A stretch of DNA of 64,000 nt from Ceratopteris richardii. Taxonomy: Eukaryota; Streptophyta; Polypodiopsida; Polypodiales; Pteridaceae. The stretch's first letter is position 1; every line of letters begins with the position of its first letter. The stretch covers positions 197,161,884-197,225,883 of the forward strand of contig CM035414.1 of NCBI GenBank assembly GCA_020310875.1. Reading direction: 5' to 3'. A program made the translations under genes and the position numbers. The notes under the pieces are model-generated. The model saw only the letters and a program-made list of their open reading frames with translations, did no database searches and was not told the DNA's origin. Below are positions 1 to 11,234 of this stretch, one piece after another.

Positions 1-586
1 AAAATTACAAGGCACTACTTTAAGCAAAAACATCAAATGAAATCAAAGTGCATGCACCGAAATTAACTAATGATATTTTTTATGATGATCAAATATGATT
101 TATATCTCGTTTATCTTTGAAAGAAATAATAGATTAATTTTCAAGTTCCCTTTTCATCTTGTGAGCATAGTTCACAGGAAAATTATCCTCAATCTCCATC
201 TCATTAGTTTAAAATAACATGCTTCACAATGTGAATCCAGCACCTAAGGATAAGTCATTCAGTGTGGCATTTCTATAAAAAGAAAAATATTACTCTAATT
301 ACATTTAAAATGTATGCGAGCATTTATTGCTTGTGGTATTCCAGTAAAATGTAGCATCAAACCAAAATGATAATAAAGAAAAAAGTTGTAGATTTTGTAC
401 CCACATTTGGGATGCACAATCACATTGGATATTTTGAGAAGCTCTTAAAAAAGACATTGATTAATGAAATTTCTCTACATCTAAATGGTTTAGCATTTTC
501 TTTTTCAGAGGATTAGCTTCCTTCATGACTTTCACGACTTCATTTTTGAAATTCTCTGTAAGATAGGACACCAGTAGTGCCCATTC
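1..586. other. AT-rich stretch without a recognisable gene
   Basis: No convincing open frame, RNA gene or repeat boundary is visible. It may be the 3' continuation of the broken minus-strand coiled-coil ORF just to the right. Confidence 0.5.
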
Positions 587-2061
587 CTACTTACTTAAGT
601 CTATAGTATACGGCATTGTATGCTTGTCAAATTCATCTACCACCTGCTCTCGTATTGGTGAATGAACTATTGGGGGGAAAAGAGGGTGTACCTCAATCTC
701 ACCAGTAGCCATGGTGGATGGTTGCACTACTGGTGTCCCTAAGTCCTTGGCTTGTTCTAACTGCACTCTGAGCTCCACAATGAAGTGATCTTTCTCTTCA
801 TGTTATGACTTACTTGCCTTGAGCTCGTTCTCTACTAGAGATTTAGCTTCGCAAATGAGCCTGACTTGATCCACATCTTGAATACATTGCTCTGTGTACT
901 TTTGCATTGTGTCTTTCCACTTAAGTTCCAGTGCTTTTGTGTCTGATGTATATTTTATTTCCAACTCATCATGTTTCATTTGCTCTTGTTTTAGCTGATC
1001 TTCCATTTCAAATAACTTTGCTTTCATTTCTTGTATTCCTTCACCATCTGTGATGGTTGTGTTGATAGGTTGATTTAACAAAATGGAGTGCATTAATTCT
1101 TTGTTCTTGGTATGCAGGTTGTCTGCTTCATCCATATAGACTTTGATTTGACTTTCCAATAACTTGCTTCGGTTTGTCATGCACACTTTCTCTACTTCAT
1201 ATATTGCCTGTTGCTTTTTCAATGTTGTGACTTCCTACTGAAGCTTGGATTTAGATTGTGTGGCTTCTTCTAGTTGCCCTTTGATCCTCAAGTTTCTCTT
1301 TTTTACATTATTTAGTTCCTCATGTTTGGCCTCCAATTAAGTCCTCATCTGTGTGATTTCCTGTCGAGTACTTATGTTTTTGGTCGAGAGCTCTTTGCTC
1401 ATGATTTTGGAATCAATGTTTGGCCTCAAATAGTTTGGCTTTTTCTTTATCTTCTTCCATCAATATGTTTTGAGCCATCATGGCCATCTCAATCATATTT
1501 CTGACTTTTGGCTTCAACTGGTTCACATCCACATTAAGTCATGTTTGTGAGATAATGGGTTCTTCACCCATTCGCACATCTTTATCTTTAGCAACATGTA
1601 GTGTCTCTTGATTTGGTTGCCTGATATGGAGTTGCACTCTTGACTCAACCTCATCAGTTGTGATTGTTGTTTTGTGTGTTTCAGATTCTTTATATTGCGC
1701 TTTTTGAGAATCAGGTACCACATCCAAGGGTGATGGTTCGGCAACCACTCAAATGGGTATGGTAGGTCCTTGTTCTTCCTATACTTCCTCATGATTTTGT
1801 TCTTGTTATGGGATCCACGAATGTTTTGGATCTAGAAGGTGACACCTCTTTGAGCGTTATCCTTGTTTGATCATTCAATTGAATGGTGTGCACCTTCTCA
1901 AGTTGCTCTTTTTGCACATATTCTGATTTTCAACTTGATTCTGAACTTGGTTCAACTCATCCCATTCCTCATCAACATGCTCATCCATGTGTATGTCAGT
2001 ATTTAATGTGTCTTGGTCCTGGGATGATTCATCTTCTGAGCTTGAATTGTTTAAACCCAAT
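587..2061 (-). pseudogene. Broken coiled-coil protein ORF, cut by an LTR
   Basis: Reading right to left, an acidic, Asp/Glu/Gln-rich N-terminal part (about 2061-1880) is followed by a polar linker (about 1750-1540) and a long charged segment rich in Lys, Glu, Gln and Leu (about 1480-800) that looks like a coiled coil, then a Pro-rich tail ending near 587. Several in-frame stops and at least one frame change break it. Between 1222 and 587 the frame is open apart from one TAA at 803-805, and the frame just upstream of 1222 stays coiled-coil-like across a TAG. The right end stops exactly where the family A LTR begins at 2062, so the retrotransposon probably inserted into it. I do not recognise the family; it could be a host gene or an accessory ORF of another element. 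Confidence 0.45.
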
Positions 2062-2648
2062 TGTAGAGGAGGTACTGGGGTATCTACTTTTAACAGGAGC
2101 ATGCACCAAGCACTCCAGTACTTCGCCTACTCAAGGGAGGTTCTCCTTAGGGAAATATACCCTTTAACACTTCTATGAGCAGGAAAATATCAATACTTGC
2201 ACAGAGTTGTGAATACTTAGAGATAATATTAATGACAAAATGACAATAATGGAAGACCAACCACTCCTTAGTTCGAATCAGATGATTACAACATAGGCAA
2301 AAGAGGTGCTCAAAAGTTTATGCTCTGGGCTAACATGCCACTCCAGAACTAATCATCAATACAAGGGATTCATCCAATCCGTACAATGGACACAACTAGA
2401 TGCAGACTAGCACTGATCAATACAAAGTATGAAGACTTGCTCTAAGGGAAAGAGCACGAAATACCAATCACTCACACTGAATGACAGAAACAAGCCACTC
2501 TCTTCACACTATAGTGCTATTAGCCCTCACTGGGGAGCCCACGCTCTGTATCCTCACCACTACAGTAGGCTCTTATTAGATAGTGCCAAGAGAGGACCCC
2601 TGTACGTACATATGTATATGTGTATGTCCTAAATGAACACAAGTCCCT

Positions 2649-2660
2649 TGCTTTTATAGG
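2649..2660 (-). promoter_or_regulatory. Putative TATA box of family A LTR 1
   Basis: The minus strand reads CCTATAAAAGC, a good plant TATA element, conserved at 10661-10672 in LTR 2. If used, transcription would start near 2620, making about 2062-2620 R-U5 and placing all the tandem arrays upstream in U3. Confidence 0.5.
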
Positions 2661-3229
2661 CTCCAATAGGCCAAGAGGGCCTTGTCGATTCCTCACGTCC
2701 ACTGATCATGCGCCGATTAATTGCCCAAATTGGAGGGGTAAATCAAATATGCCACCAGTCTTGAATTGGATCCTCAAAATTAGGCAATCGTCATGAATGG
2801 TTGGTGGCAACAGTCATTTCTCCACTTCCATTTTTACCACTTACACTTTTACTGTCACTTTTGCATGCAAGTTGAGATCCTCATTTTGTGCCACCCGTGA
2901 TGTTTGAAGGACCCTGAGAAGCACATCCTTCACCTAATTTTTGTCGTAACTTTTGATCCTTCATATTAAGTGGGGGTGTGGGAGGTGAGTTGTGGGGAGT
3001 TGAGGGAGATTACGGGGGGGTGTGGGAGGTTGTGGGTGAGAATAGGATGTGAGTTGTGGGGAGTTGTGGGGGTTTTTGTGGTGTGGTCAAAAATCGACAA
3101 AATTATTATTGCACCATTGGAAAGGACTCGTCGAGAGCTTTCCAATGATATATAACACTGTAGTGTTTGGTTGAGAAATGATCCTCCAAATATCCATCAA
3201 AACTGCATGAGAACTTTGTGGGAGGTCGT

Positions 3230-4755
3230 GGGAAATTGTGGGATTTGTGGGGTTTGTGAGCGGTTGTGGAGGGGTGTTGGGTTTGTGGGGGGTCATGGAG
3301 GGGTGTGGGGTTTCTGGGGTTTGTGGGGGGTCGTGGAGGGGTGTCCGGTTTGTGGGGTTTGTGGGGTTTGTGGTGTTTGTGGGGTTTGTGGTGTTTGTGG
3401 GGTTTGTGGGGTTTGTGGTGTTTGTGGGGTTTGTGGTGTTTGTGGGGTTTGTGGGGTTTGTGGGGGGTCATGGAGGGGTGTGGGGTTTGCACCGTTTGTG
3501 GGGTCTGTGCGGTTTGTGGGGGGTGGTGGAGGGGTGTGGGGTTTGTGGGGTTTGTGGTGTTTGTGGGGTTTGTGGGGTTTGTGGTGTTTGTGGGGTTTGT
3601 GGGGGGTTGTGGAGGGGTGTGGGGTTTGTGGGGGGTCGTGGAGGGGTGTGGGGTTTGTGGGTTTTGTGGTGTTTGTGGGGTTTGTGGGGTTTGTGGGGGG
3701 TTGTGGAGGGGTGTCGGGTTTGTGGGGTTTGTGGGGGTCATGGAGGGGTGTGGGGTTTGTGGGGTTTGTGGGGTTTGTGGTGTTTGTGGGGTTTGTGGGG
3801 TTTGTGGGGGGTTGTGGAGGGGATTGGGGTTTGTGGGTTTTGTGCGGGATTGTGGACGGGTGTGGGGTTTGTAGGGTTTGTGGGGTTTATGGTGTTTGTG
3901 GGGTTTGTGGGGTTTGTGGGGGGTTGTGGAGGGGTTTGTGGGGTTTGTGGTGTTTGTGGGGTTTGTGGGGGGTTGTGGAGGGGTGTGGGGTTTGTGGGGT
4001 TTGTGGGGGGTCATGGAGGGGTGTGGGGTTTGTGGTGTTTGTGGGGTTTGTGGGGGTTTGTGGAGGGGTGTGGGGTTTGTGGGGTTTGTGGGGTTTGTGG
4101 TGTTTGTGGGGTTTGTGGGGTTTGTGGGGGGTTGCGGAGGGGTGTGGGGTTTGTGGGATTTGTGGGGGGTCATGGAGGGGTGTGGGGTTTGTGGGGTTTG
4201 TGGGGTTTGTGGTGTTTGTGGGGTTTGTGGGGTTTGTGGGGTTTCTGGGGTTTGGGGGGGGTTGTGGAGGGGTGTGGGGTTTGTGGTGTTTGTGGGGTTT
4301 GTGGGGGGTTGTGGAGGGGTGTGGGGTTTGTGGGTTTTGTGGGGGGTCGTGGAAGGGTGTGGGGTTTGTGGGGTTTGTGGTGGTTGTGGGGTTTGTGGGG
4401 GGTTGTGGAGGGGTGTGGGGTTTGTGGGGTTTGTGGGGGGTCGTGGAGGGGTGTGGGGTTTGTGGGGTTTGTGGTGTTTGTGGGGTTTGTGGGGTTTGTG
4501 GGGGGTCGTGGAGGGGTGTGGGGTTTGTGGGGTTTGTGGTTTTTGTGGGGTTTGTGGGGTTTGTGGGGGGTTGTGGAGGGGTGTGGGGTTTGTGGTGTTT
4601 GTGGGCTTTGTGGGGGGTCGTGGAGGGGTATGGGGTTTGTGGGGGGTCCTGGAGGGGTGTAAGGTTTGTGGGGGGTCGTGGAGGTTTGTGGGGGGTCGTG
4701 GAGGTTTGTGGGGTTTGTGGGGGGTTGTGGAGAGGTGTGGGGTTTGTGGGGTTGG
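3230..4755. repeat. G-rich 9-bp minisatellite (GTTTGTGGG-type) in LTR 1
   Basis: The 9-bp word GTTTGTGGG and variants (GTGTTTGTG, GGGGGTCGTGGAGGGGTGTG) repeat for about 1.5 kb. The strand bias is extreme: the plus strand is nearly all G and T. Because 9 is a multiple of 3 and stop codons are absent, long spurious ORFs appear on both strands (the longest over 500 codons, giving Pro/Thr/His-rich or Val/Cys/Gly-rich repeats). Variant 9-mers form higher-order blocks of roughly 40-60 bp. Confidence 0.93.
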
Positions 4756-5135
4756 TGGGGGAAAAGAGGAGGGGACGGTGGGGTTGGAGGGGGTCGTGGT
4801 GATGGTGGGGGCCATGGGGGTGGTGGGGGAAAAGAGGAGGGGACGGTGGGGTTGGAGGGGGTCGTGGTGATGGTGGGGGCCGCAGGGGTGGTGGGGGAAA
4901 AGAGGAGGGGACGGTGGGGTTGGAGGGGGTCATGGTGATGGTGGGGGCCGTCGGGGCTGGTGGGGGAAAAAAGGAGGGGACGGTGGGGTTGGAGGGGGTC
5001 GTGGTGATGGTGGGGGCCGTGGGGGTGGTGGGGGAAAAGAGGAGGGGATGGTGGGGTTGGAGGGGGTCGTGGTGATGGGGGCCGTGGGGGTGGTGGGGGA
5101 AAAGAGGAGGGGACGGTGGGGTTGGGGGGGGTTGC
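4756..5135. repeat. 68-bp tandem array in LTR 1
   Basis: The landmark AAAAGAGG (or close variants) recurs at 4762, 4830, 4898, 4967, 5035 and 5100, giving spacings of 68, 68, 69, 68 and 65. Each unit also holds GGGTTGGAGGGGGTCGTGG and GGTGATGG-type words. The same array with the same period lies in LTR 2, so it is part of the family. Confidence 0.92.
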
Positions 5136-5147
5136 GGGGGGGGGGGG

Positions 5148-5150
<3 letters not shown>

Positions 5151-5222
<72 letters not shown>

Positions 5223-5223
5223 G
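5151..5223. repeat. (GA)n microsatellite
   Basis: About 36 AG dinucleotides with one AA interruption, directly preceded by a run of 14 or so G. LTR 2 has the shorter, more interrupted equivalent at about 13072-13131. Confidence 0.95.
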
Positions 5224-5322
5224 GAAATGCCGCGATACAGACCCCCACATCAAGCCTTTGCACCATCCTGGTGCAATTCGCGAAGCTGAAAACAAGATAG
5301 TGAAGGAAGTTCTTCCTCCTTG

Positions 5323-5608
<286 letters not shown>

Positions 5609-6400
5609 GTATCCTTTTACCCTGCAAATTCTCCAGATGTACTGCTCCATGAGGTAATACCTTTACCACCGTGTAAGGCCCTATCCATTGGGGTGCCAGT
5701 TTGGTTGAAATTGCTGGGACTTGATGCACTAAAACCATGGATCCTTCATGTACGTCATTGGACCTCAGATACCTGTCATGCAGTCTCTTGCGCTCTTCTT
5801 GTGTTACCTAAAGTTTTTGCATTGCTCCTTCTCTGTATTCTTCTAATGCCACCAATCTCTCAATGGGAGGTTCAATTCCAATGGTTTTGGTTCCCATTTC
5901 CTTTTTTATAATGAATTCAAATGGGGCCAATGCCTCTTTTCCATATACTAAGTGAAATGGACTCTCACCAGTGGTTCCCCTTCTTGTAGTTCTTAAAGCC
6001 CAAATTCCACCGATCAATGCTTGTGGCCAAAACCTTTGATGATCAAAAGATAATTTGCACAGCAACCCGATCAAAATCGTATTGGACCTCTCTACTTGGC
6101 CATTTGCCCTTGGATAGTAGTCACAAGATTTTTTATGGAAGACCTTGTACCTGTCAAATATAAATTGGAGCAGCTGATTTACAAAATGTGTTCCCCTATC
6201 ACTAGTGATTTCTAGTGGGCAACCAAATCTTGAGAAAATGCGTTTATACAAGAACTTAGCTACTGTTAACGTCGTGCAGTCCACAGTAGCTTTAGCCTCT
6301 ATCCATTTAGTTGCATAACATGTGGCCATCAAAATATACTTCTTACCCCCCAGGTTGACCAGTTGGACTAATTGGTCCTATGAAATCAAGACCCCATTGT

Positions 6401-7930
6401 TCAAAATTTACTGGTAAGCCTTGATAAAGGCTTAGCTATTTCTGAATACATTCGTATAAATCTTCTATGGTATCCTGCATGACCCAAAAAACTTTGCACT
6501 TCCTTTGGTCTTTGTGGAATAGGCATGGAAAGGATAGCAGTAACCTTCGCAGGATCCACCGTTATCCCTTTAGCAGATACTATGTGACCGAGAAGAGTGC
6601 CCTTGGTGACCAAAAAATGACATTTAGCAAGATTTAACTTCAAACCTGCTTTGAGACATTGCTCAAAGATTTCCTTTAGATTTTCCAAATGATCATGGAA
6701 ATCCTGAACTGCTGCTCTTCTATCTGTGCTTGAAAATACTGAAAAGTCATCCATGAAAATGCATAGAAAGGTTGTCAACCATTTGCCCAATATTAGATAC
6801 AATGTTCTATTAAATGAATCTGGTGCATTCTTCAAACCAAAAGCCATGCGAGTATAAACATAAGTGCCCCATGGAGTAACAAAGGCTGTTTTGTCCCTAT
6901 CATCAGGATGGATGACTATCTGATTGTAGCCACTAAAACCATCCAAGAAGTTATACAAAGTGTGACTAGCTACTTCCTCAAGTACTTGCTCTGAAAAGGG
7001 CTGAGGAAATCCATCTTGAACAGTCACTTTATTTAAGGCACAAAAATCAACGCAAACTCTTATTTTTCCACTATTTTTCTTGGGTAGAATTACCATAGAA
7101 GAAAGCCACCTGGAATGTTCTACTGGAACAATTATACCTGCTTCTTCTAGTTTTGTAACTTCCAACTTTACCGCCTCTGCATATTTTGGATTGAGTCGAT
7201 ACGGCCTACTTCTTGCAGGCGCGGCTCCCTCAACTAAGGGTATTCTGTGTAATCCAAGCTCCTCTGGTATCTCTGTTAGATCTTTGTAGGACCATGCAAA
7301 GACATTTTTGTAGGCAAAAAGTAAAGAAGTTACCTTCTGCAGTAAAGGAGGATAATGCCATAGCCAAGAGGCCAAGTGGACTACTTGAGGGTTCTCTTCA
7401 TCCCCTAGATTTATGTCTTGAACTAGTGTTTCAGGACTAGTCTTGTTTGAGAAATCATCTCCACTGTATGCAGGAGTGGACTTTAACTTATATTCTGCAA
7501 TATGTTCTCTGGTCCATCCTTGAGGTATATCCGTAAAAGGAAGATCTTCTATGTACGTAGGCTCATAACTTTCCATGCCGGGTTCTTCTATATTTTTTGC
7601 CTCTTCAAAGTTTGTATTCTCCTGCAAACTCTCATTCTCCAACTCCTTGTGAACTTCATGGCCTTTTCCTATAACTCCTTCATCTGCAACTTCTTCCTCT
7701 ATTTCATTGATTTCCACCGTGCAACACTCTACACTTTCCATCATCCAGTTCAATAATGTATCTTCTTCTTGGGGTAGAGAGGGCATTACCTGCGTGTCCA
7801 CAGTATACCCAGTAGTTTTCCCTGAGTCAAATCCTTCTTCCAAATGTAGCTGCAGTTGGTTGTTGGTGCTAGTTGAAATCAATAGTTTGTTTTTCCCCAA
7901 TCTTGCAAAGCTTTTGCTTGCCTCAGCCAA
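6401..7930 (-). pseudogene. Family A copy 1 reverse transcriptase with N-terminal linker
   Basis: A 509-codon open frame. About the first 190 residues are an acidic linker downstream of protease. RT follows with the expected gypsy motifs: LVEGAAPARSRPYR, VPVEHSRWLSSMV, CVDF.ALNKVT, DGFSGYNQI, TPWGTYVYTRMAFGLKNAP and catalytic FMDD near residue 391. The thumb/connection motif FLGHAGYHRRFI follows. The frame ends abruptly after SRLTSK at a deletion join: the sequence between copy 2 positions about 14313 and 15222 is absent, removing RNase H and the integrase N-terminus. It begins one frame off from protease because copy 1 lacks one base near 7895 that copy 2 keeps. Otherwise RT itself is open. 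Confidence 0.9.
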
Positions 7931-9954
7931 GGTCTCCCCAGGAGTAAAGGGTAAGAAGTCTCTTGTGGAAGTGCAATAACAACAAAATCTAGAACAAAGT
8001 CGAAACCCTGTACTATCATCAGTACCTTTTCAATAATGCCAAGAGGCACAACCCGATGTTGATCTGCTAGTGTAACTGTGAATGGTGCCATCTTGGTGAT
8101 GTTCAAATTCAGTTTCTTCATTGAGAAATCTGGCATCAAATTGATACTAGAGCCTCCATCTATGATCACACCTGTGAGAGCTTCATCCTTTATACAAACA
8201 GATAATCTTGAGCTTTGGTAGTCTGCCAAGGATGCAGGGGGAAAATCAACCATGAAACCATCTATACTGGGTGATTGGATCAAGTGAGTAGAGTGTATAA
8301 TCTTCAATAAGTCACTTCTTATTTTTGAATCCATCCTTATAAGTTCATACAGACTAACCTTGTGATGAATACCTTTCAAGATATGTTCAATGTTTACCTC
8401 ATGAGTGTCTTCTTGCAGACTTTTTGGTTGGTCCCTTAGAAAAGTAGCCATCCTTTCATAAGCTCCTTCAATTTCTGCTTGGCCCTTCCACCCAGACTTC
8501 TTTTCCTCCTCTTTATCCTGGAATCCTTGTTGTTCCTCTCTATGGATTGCTGCTGCTTGTGTGGCTCTAGTCATCATGGGCATTGCAGAGGATGAAACAG
8601 CATAAGACTGAGTGGTCATACCTTCTTCTTGTGGAGAGACTACAATCATGTGGATTGGAGCAGGACGGCTTCTTGGGCAATCTTTGGTATAGTGATCCTT
8701 AGCCTCGGGACAATGCTAACAAGGAGGTGCATCTTCTGGAAGGGAACACCTGTTTTGCATATGGCCATACTCACCACAACGGTAGCACATCAAAGGCCTA
8801 TTATATCTGGGTTTCATTGGTATGTTCTCCTTTCTATTAGGTGCATTTCAAGTACTAGCATAATATGAATCCAAAGCTTGAGAGTTACCTCGTTGTTGTG
8901 TACCCTTGAGGTAGTAATAGTCTCTAGCTTCATGGCCATCCTTTCCACAAAATTGACAACTTACCTTGTTAGGACAATTAGCATTGGAATGCCCATTGTT
9001 GTTACATATTGTGCACCAAATCTGCCTTCTTATATCCTGAGTGGTCCACAAATCTTCTAACTCATGGCAAAGTTGGGCTAGTTCATCATCAGTGCGACGT
9101 AGTGGTGGAAAAACCTTCTCTTCTTGTTGATTTTGTTGCATTCTCACTGCCTCCAGTTCCTTCCTTAGTTGCCCAATAGGGTCTAGTTCTGCAGCATAAT
9201 TCGGTTGTGTATCCCTTTCAAAATGTTGCCTAACTTCTTCAATGCATGATGTTGCTGCAACAAAATCATTGAGGGTTGCATCCAATCTAAGAGACTCAGG
9301 TAGCTTCTGCTGAGATGACCTAGGCAGAGCTTTTTCTATCCATTTTTTAACCAAGAAGTCACCTGGAGCGTGTGGTAGATGTGCAACAAGTGCTTTTGTT
9401 CTAGTGTGAAGTTCATGAAAGGATTCACCTGATCTTAGCCTTAGATTCTCGAGCTGGTCTAGAGCTCTTTCCGAGGAGTCACTAGGTCGAAATGTCTATG
9501 AGAATGCCGTCTTCAGAGCCTCCCATGTAGCAAAATGGCCATCTGCATATTGACTGTACCATTTGTCAGCAAGGCCTTCCAATGTGGATGGGAAGAGTAC
9601 CAGCATTGCATCCTCTCTATTCTGCAGACCTCGTCCACGGCATAAGAAGATGAACCTCCTCACATGATCATCAGCATCCTCATAAGCTTGTCCCTTGAAG
9701 GTAGGGAACTCAATATTGAGTCTAGAGAGTAAATGAGAGAGATCCTCCATTTGCACTGGTGTTTCTTCTGATGTATCTGAGGAGAAGTCTAATGTTCTAC
9801 TATGCTTCTCCTTTGATAGTGGTGTCACACTCAAATCAATAGATAAATTCAAAGAGGGTAGAGGGGAGGTAGGTTCACTAGTTGAAGATATAGCTGACTT
9901 GTTAAGGCTCCTTCGTATACGAAGAGGCTCCTTATCTACTCGCGTATGGGTCAT
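7879..9954 (-). pseudogene. Family A copy 1 gag-protease, one frame with three stops
   Basis: From the Met at 9954 one frame runs to 7879, broken by stops at about 9496-9498, 8848-8850 and 8716-8718. Order: Ser/Thr-rich N-terminus, retrotransposon gag domain (FPTFKGQAYEDADDHVRRF, LADKWYSQY), then four CCHC zinc knuckles, the second with its last Cys changed to Tyr (Cys in copy 2). The aspartic protease has IIDGGSSINLM near 8160 and ends with LLGRPWL, typical of gypsy proteases; DGG replaces the usual DSG or DTG. The 8716 stop is CAG to TAG relative to copy 2, and the 8848 stop is TCA to TGA. Gag packages element RNA and protease matures the polyprotein. Confidence 0.88.
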
Positions 9955-10039
9955 GTACCTACTTGCAAATGCAATAGTTCAAAAATACTGAAAAAGAGGA
10001 ATATTTACTATCCTCAAGGCCTCTCACAGAAATGCAAGG

Positions 10040-10057
10040 GTCCCACCGGGTGTGCCA
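10040..10057 (-). other. Putative primer-binding site of family A copy 1
   Basis: Just inside LTR 2, the minus strand reads TGGCACACCCGGTGGGAC, starting three bases after the LTR end. The plus strand therefore ends in TGCCA, like a tRNA 3' end, and the position is exactly where a PBS belongs. I cannot assign the priming tRNA without a tRNA set. Confidence 0.7.
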
Positions 10058-10660
10058 AACTGTAGAGGAGGTACTGGGGTATCTACTTTTAACAGGAGCA
10101 TGCACCAAGCACTCCAGTACTTCGCCTACTCAAGGGAGGTTCTCCTTAGGGAAATATACCCTTTAACACTTCTGTGAGCAGGCAAATATCAATACTTGCA
10201 CAGGGTTGTGAATACTTAGAGATAATATTAATGACAAAGTGACAATAATGGAAGACCAACCACTCCTTAGTTCGAATCAGATGATTACAACATAGGCAAA
10301 AGAGGTGCTCAAAAGTTTATGCTCTGGGCTAACATGCCACTCCAGAACTAATCATCAATACAAGGGATTCATTCAATCTGTACAATGGACACAACTAGAT
10401 GCAGACTAGCACTGATCAATACAAAGTATGAAGACTTGCTCTAAAGGAAAGAGCACGAAATACCAATGACTCACATTGAATGACAAAACCAAGCCACTCT
10501 CTTCACACTGGTGCTATTAGCCCTCACTGGGGAGCCCACGCTCTGTATCCTCACCACAGAGTGACTTCCTGCAGTAGGCTCGTAGCCAGATAGTGCCAAG
10601 AGAGGACCCCTATACGTACGTATGTATATGTGTGTATGTCCCAAATGAACACAAGTCCCT

Positions 10661-10672
10661 TGCTTTTATAGG
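10661..10672 (-). promoter_or_regulatory. Putative TATA box of family A LTR 2
   Basis: CCTATAAAAGCA on the minus strand, same context as in LTR 1. It would drive copy 1. Confidence 0.5.
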
Positions 10673-11234
10673 CTCCAATAGGCCAAGAGGGCCTTGCCGA
10701 TTCCTCACGTCACTGATCATGTGCCGGTTGATTGCCCAAATTAGAGGGGTAAATCAAATATGCCACCAGTCTTGAATTGGATCCTCAAAATTAAGCAGTC
10801 GTCATGAATGGTTGGCGGCAACAGTCATTTCTCCACATTCACTTTTACCACTTACACTTTTACTTTCACTTTTGCATGCAAGATGAGATCCTCATTTTGT
10901 GCCACCCGTGATGTTTGAACGACCCTGAGAAGCACATCCTTCACCTAATCTTTGTAGTAGCTTTTGATCCTTCATATTAAGTGGGCGGTGTGGGAGGTGA
11001 GTTGTGGGGAGTTGACGAAGATTAAGGGGGGGGGGGGGTGTGTGAGGTTGTGGGTGGGAATAGGGGGTGAGTTGTGGGGAGTTGTGGGGGTTTTTGGGGT
11101 GTGGTCAAAAATCAACAAAATTATTATTGCACCATTGGAAAGCACTCATTGAGAGCTCTCCAACGATATATAACACTATAGTGTTTGGTTGAGAAATGAT
11201 CCTCTAAATATCCATCAAAACTACATGAGAACTT

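Larger units (their letters stand above)
2062..5300 (-). repeat. Family A LTR 1 (3' LTR of copy 1), about 3.2 kb
   Basis: It starts on the plus strand with TGTAGAGGAGG, matching 10061 onward, and runs through a unique 0.9-kb segment, G-rich minisatellite, 68-bp array and (GA)n. The low-coordinate end is exact because copy 2062 and copy 10061 diverge only there. The high-coordinate end is uncertain (about 5294-5308), because both LTRs are followed by the same internal sequence. A purine-rich minus-strand stretch at 5309-5321 is the best polypurine-tract candidate. LTRs over 3 kb are long for plant gypsy elements. Confidence 0.82.

Noticed and set aside
3230..4755. Telomere-like repeats (G-rich with TTTG)
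   Set aside because: Plant telomere units are TTTAGGG or close variants; the unit here is GTTTGTGGG with irregular variants and lies inside LTRs.
3106..5266. Very long open frames on both strands (up to 569 codons) encoding Pro/Thr/His- or Val/Cys/Gly-rich repeats
   Set aside because: They are a by-product of a 9-bp repeat whose period is a multiple of three and lacks stop codons; all frames are open and the sequence sits in an LTR U3. The same applies to 11124-13309.
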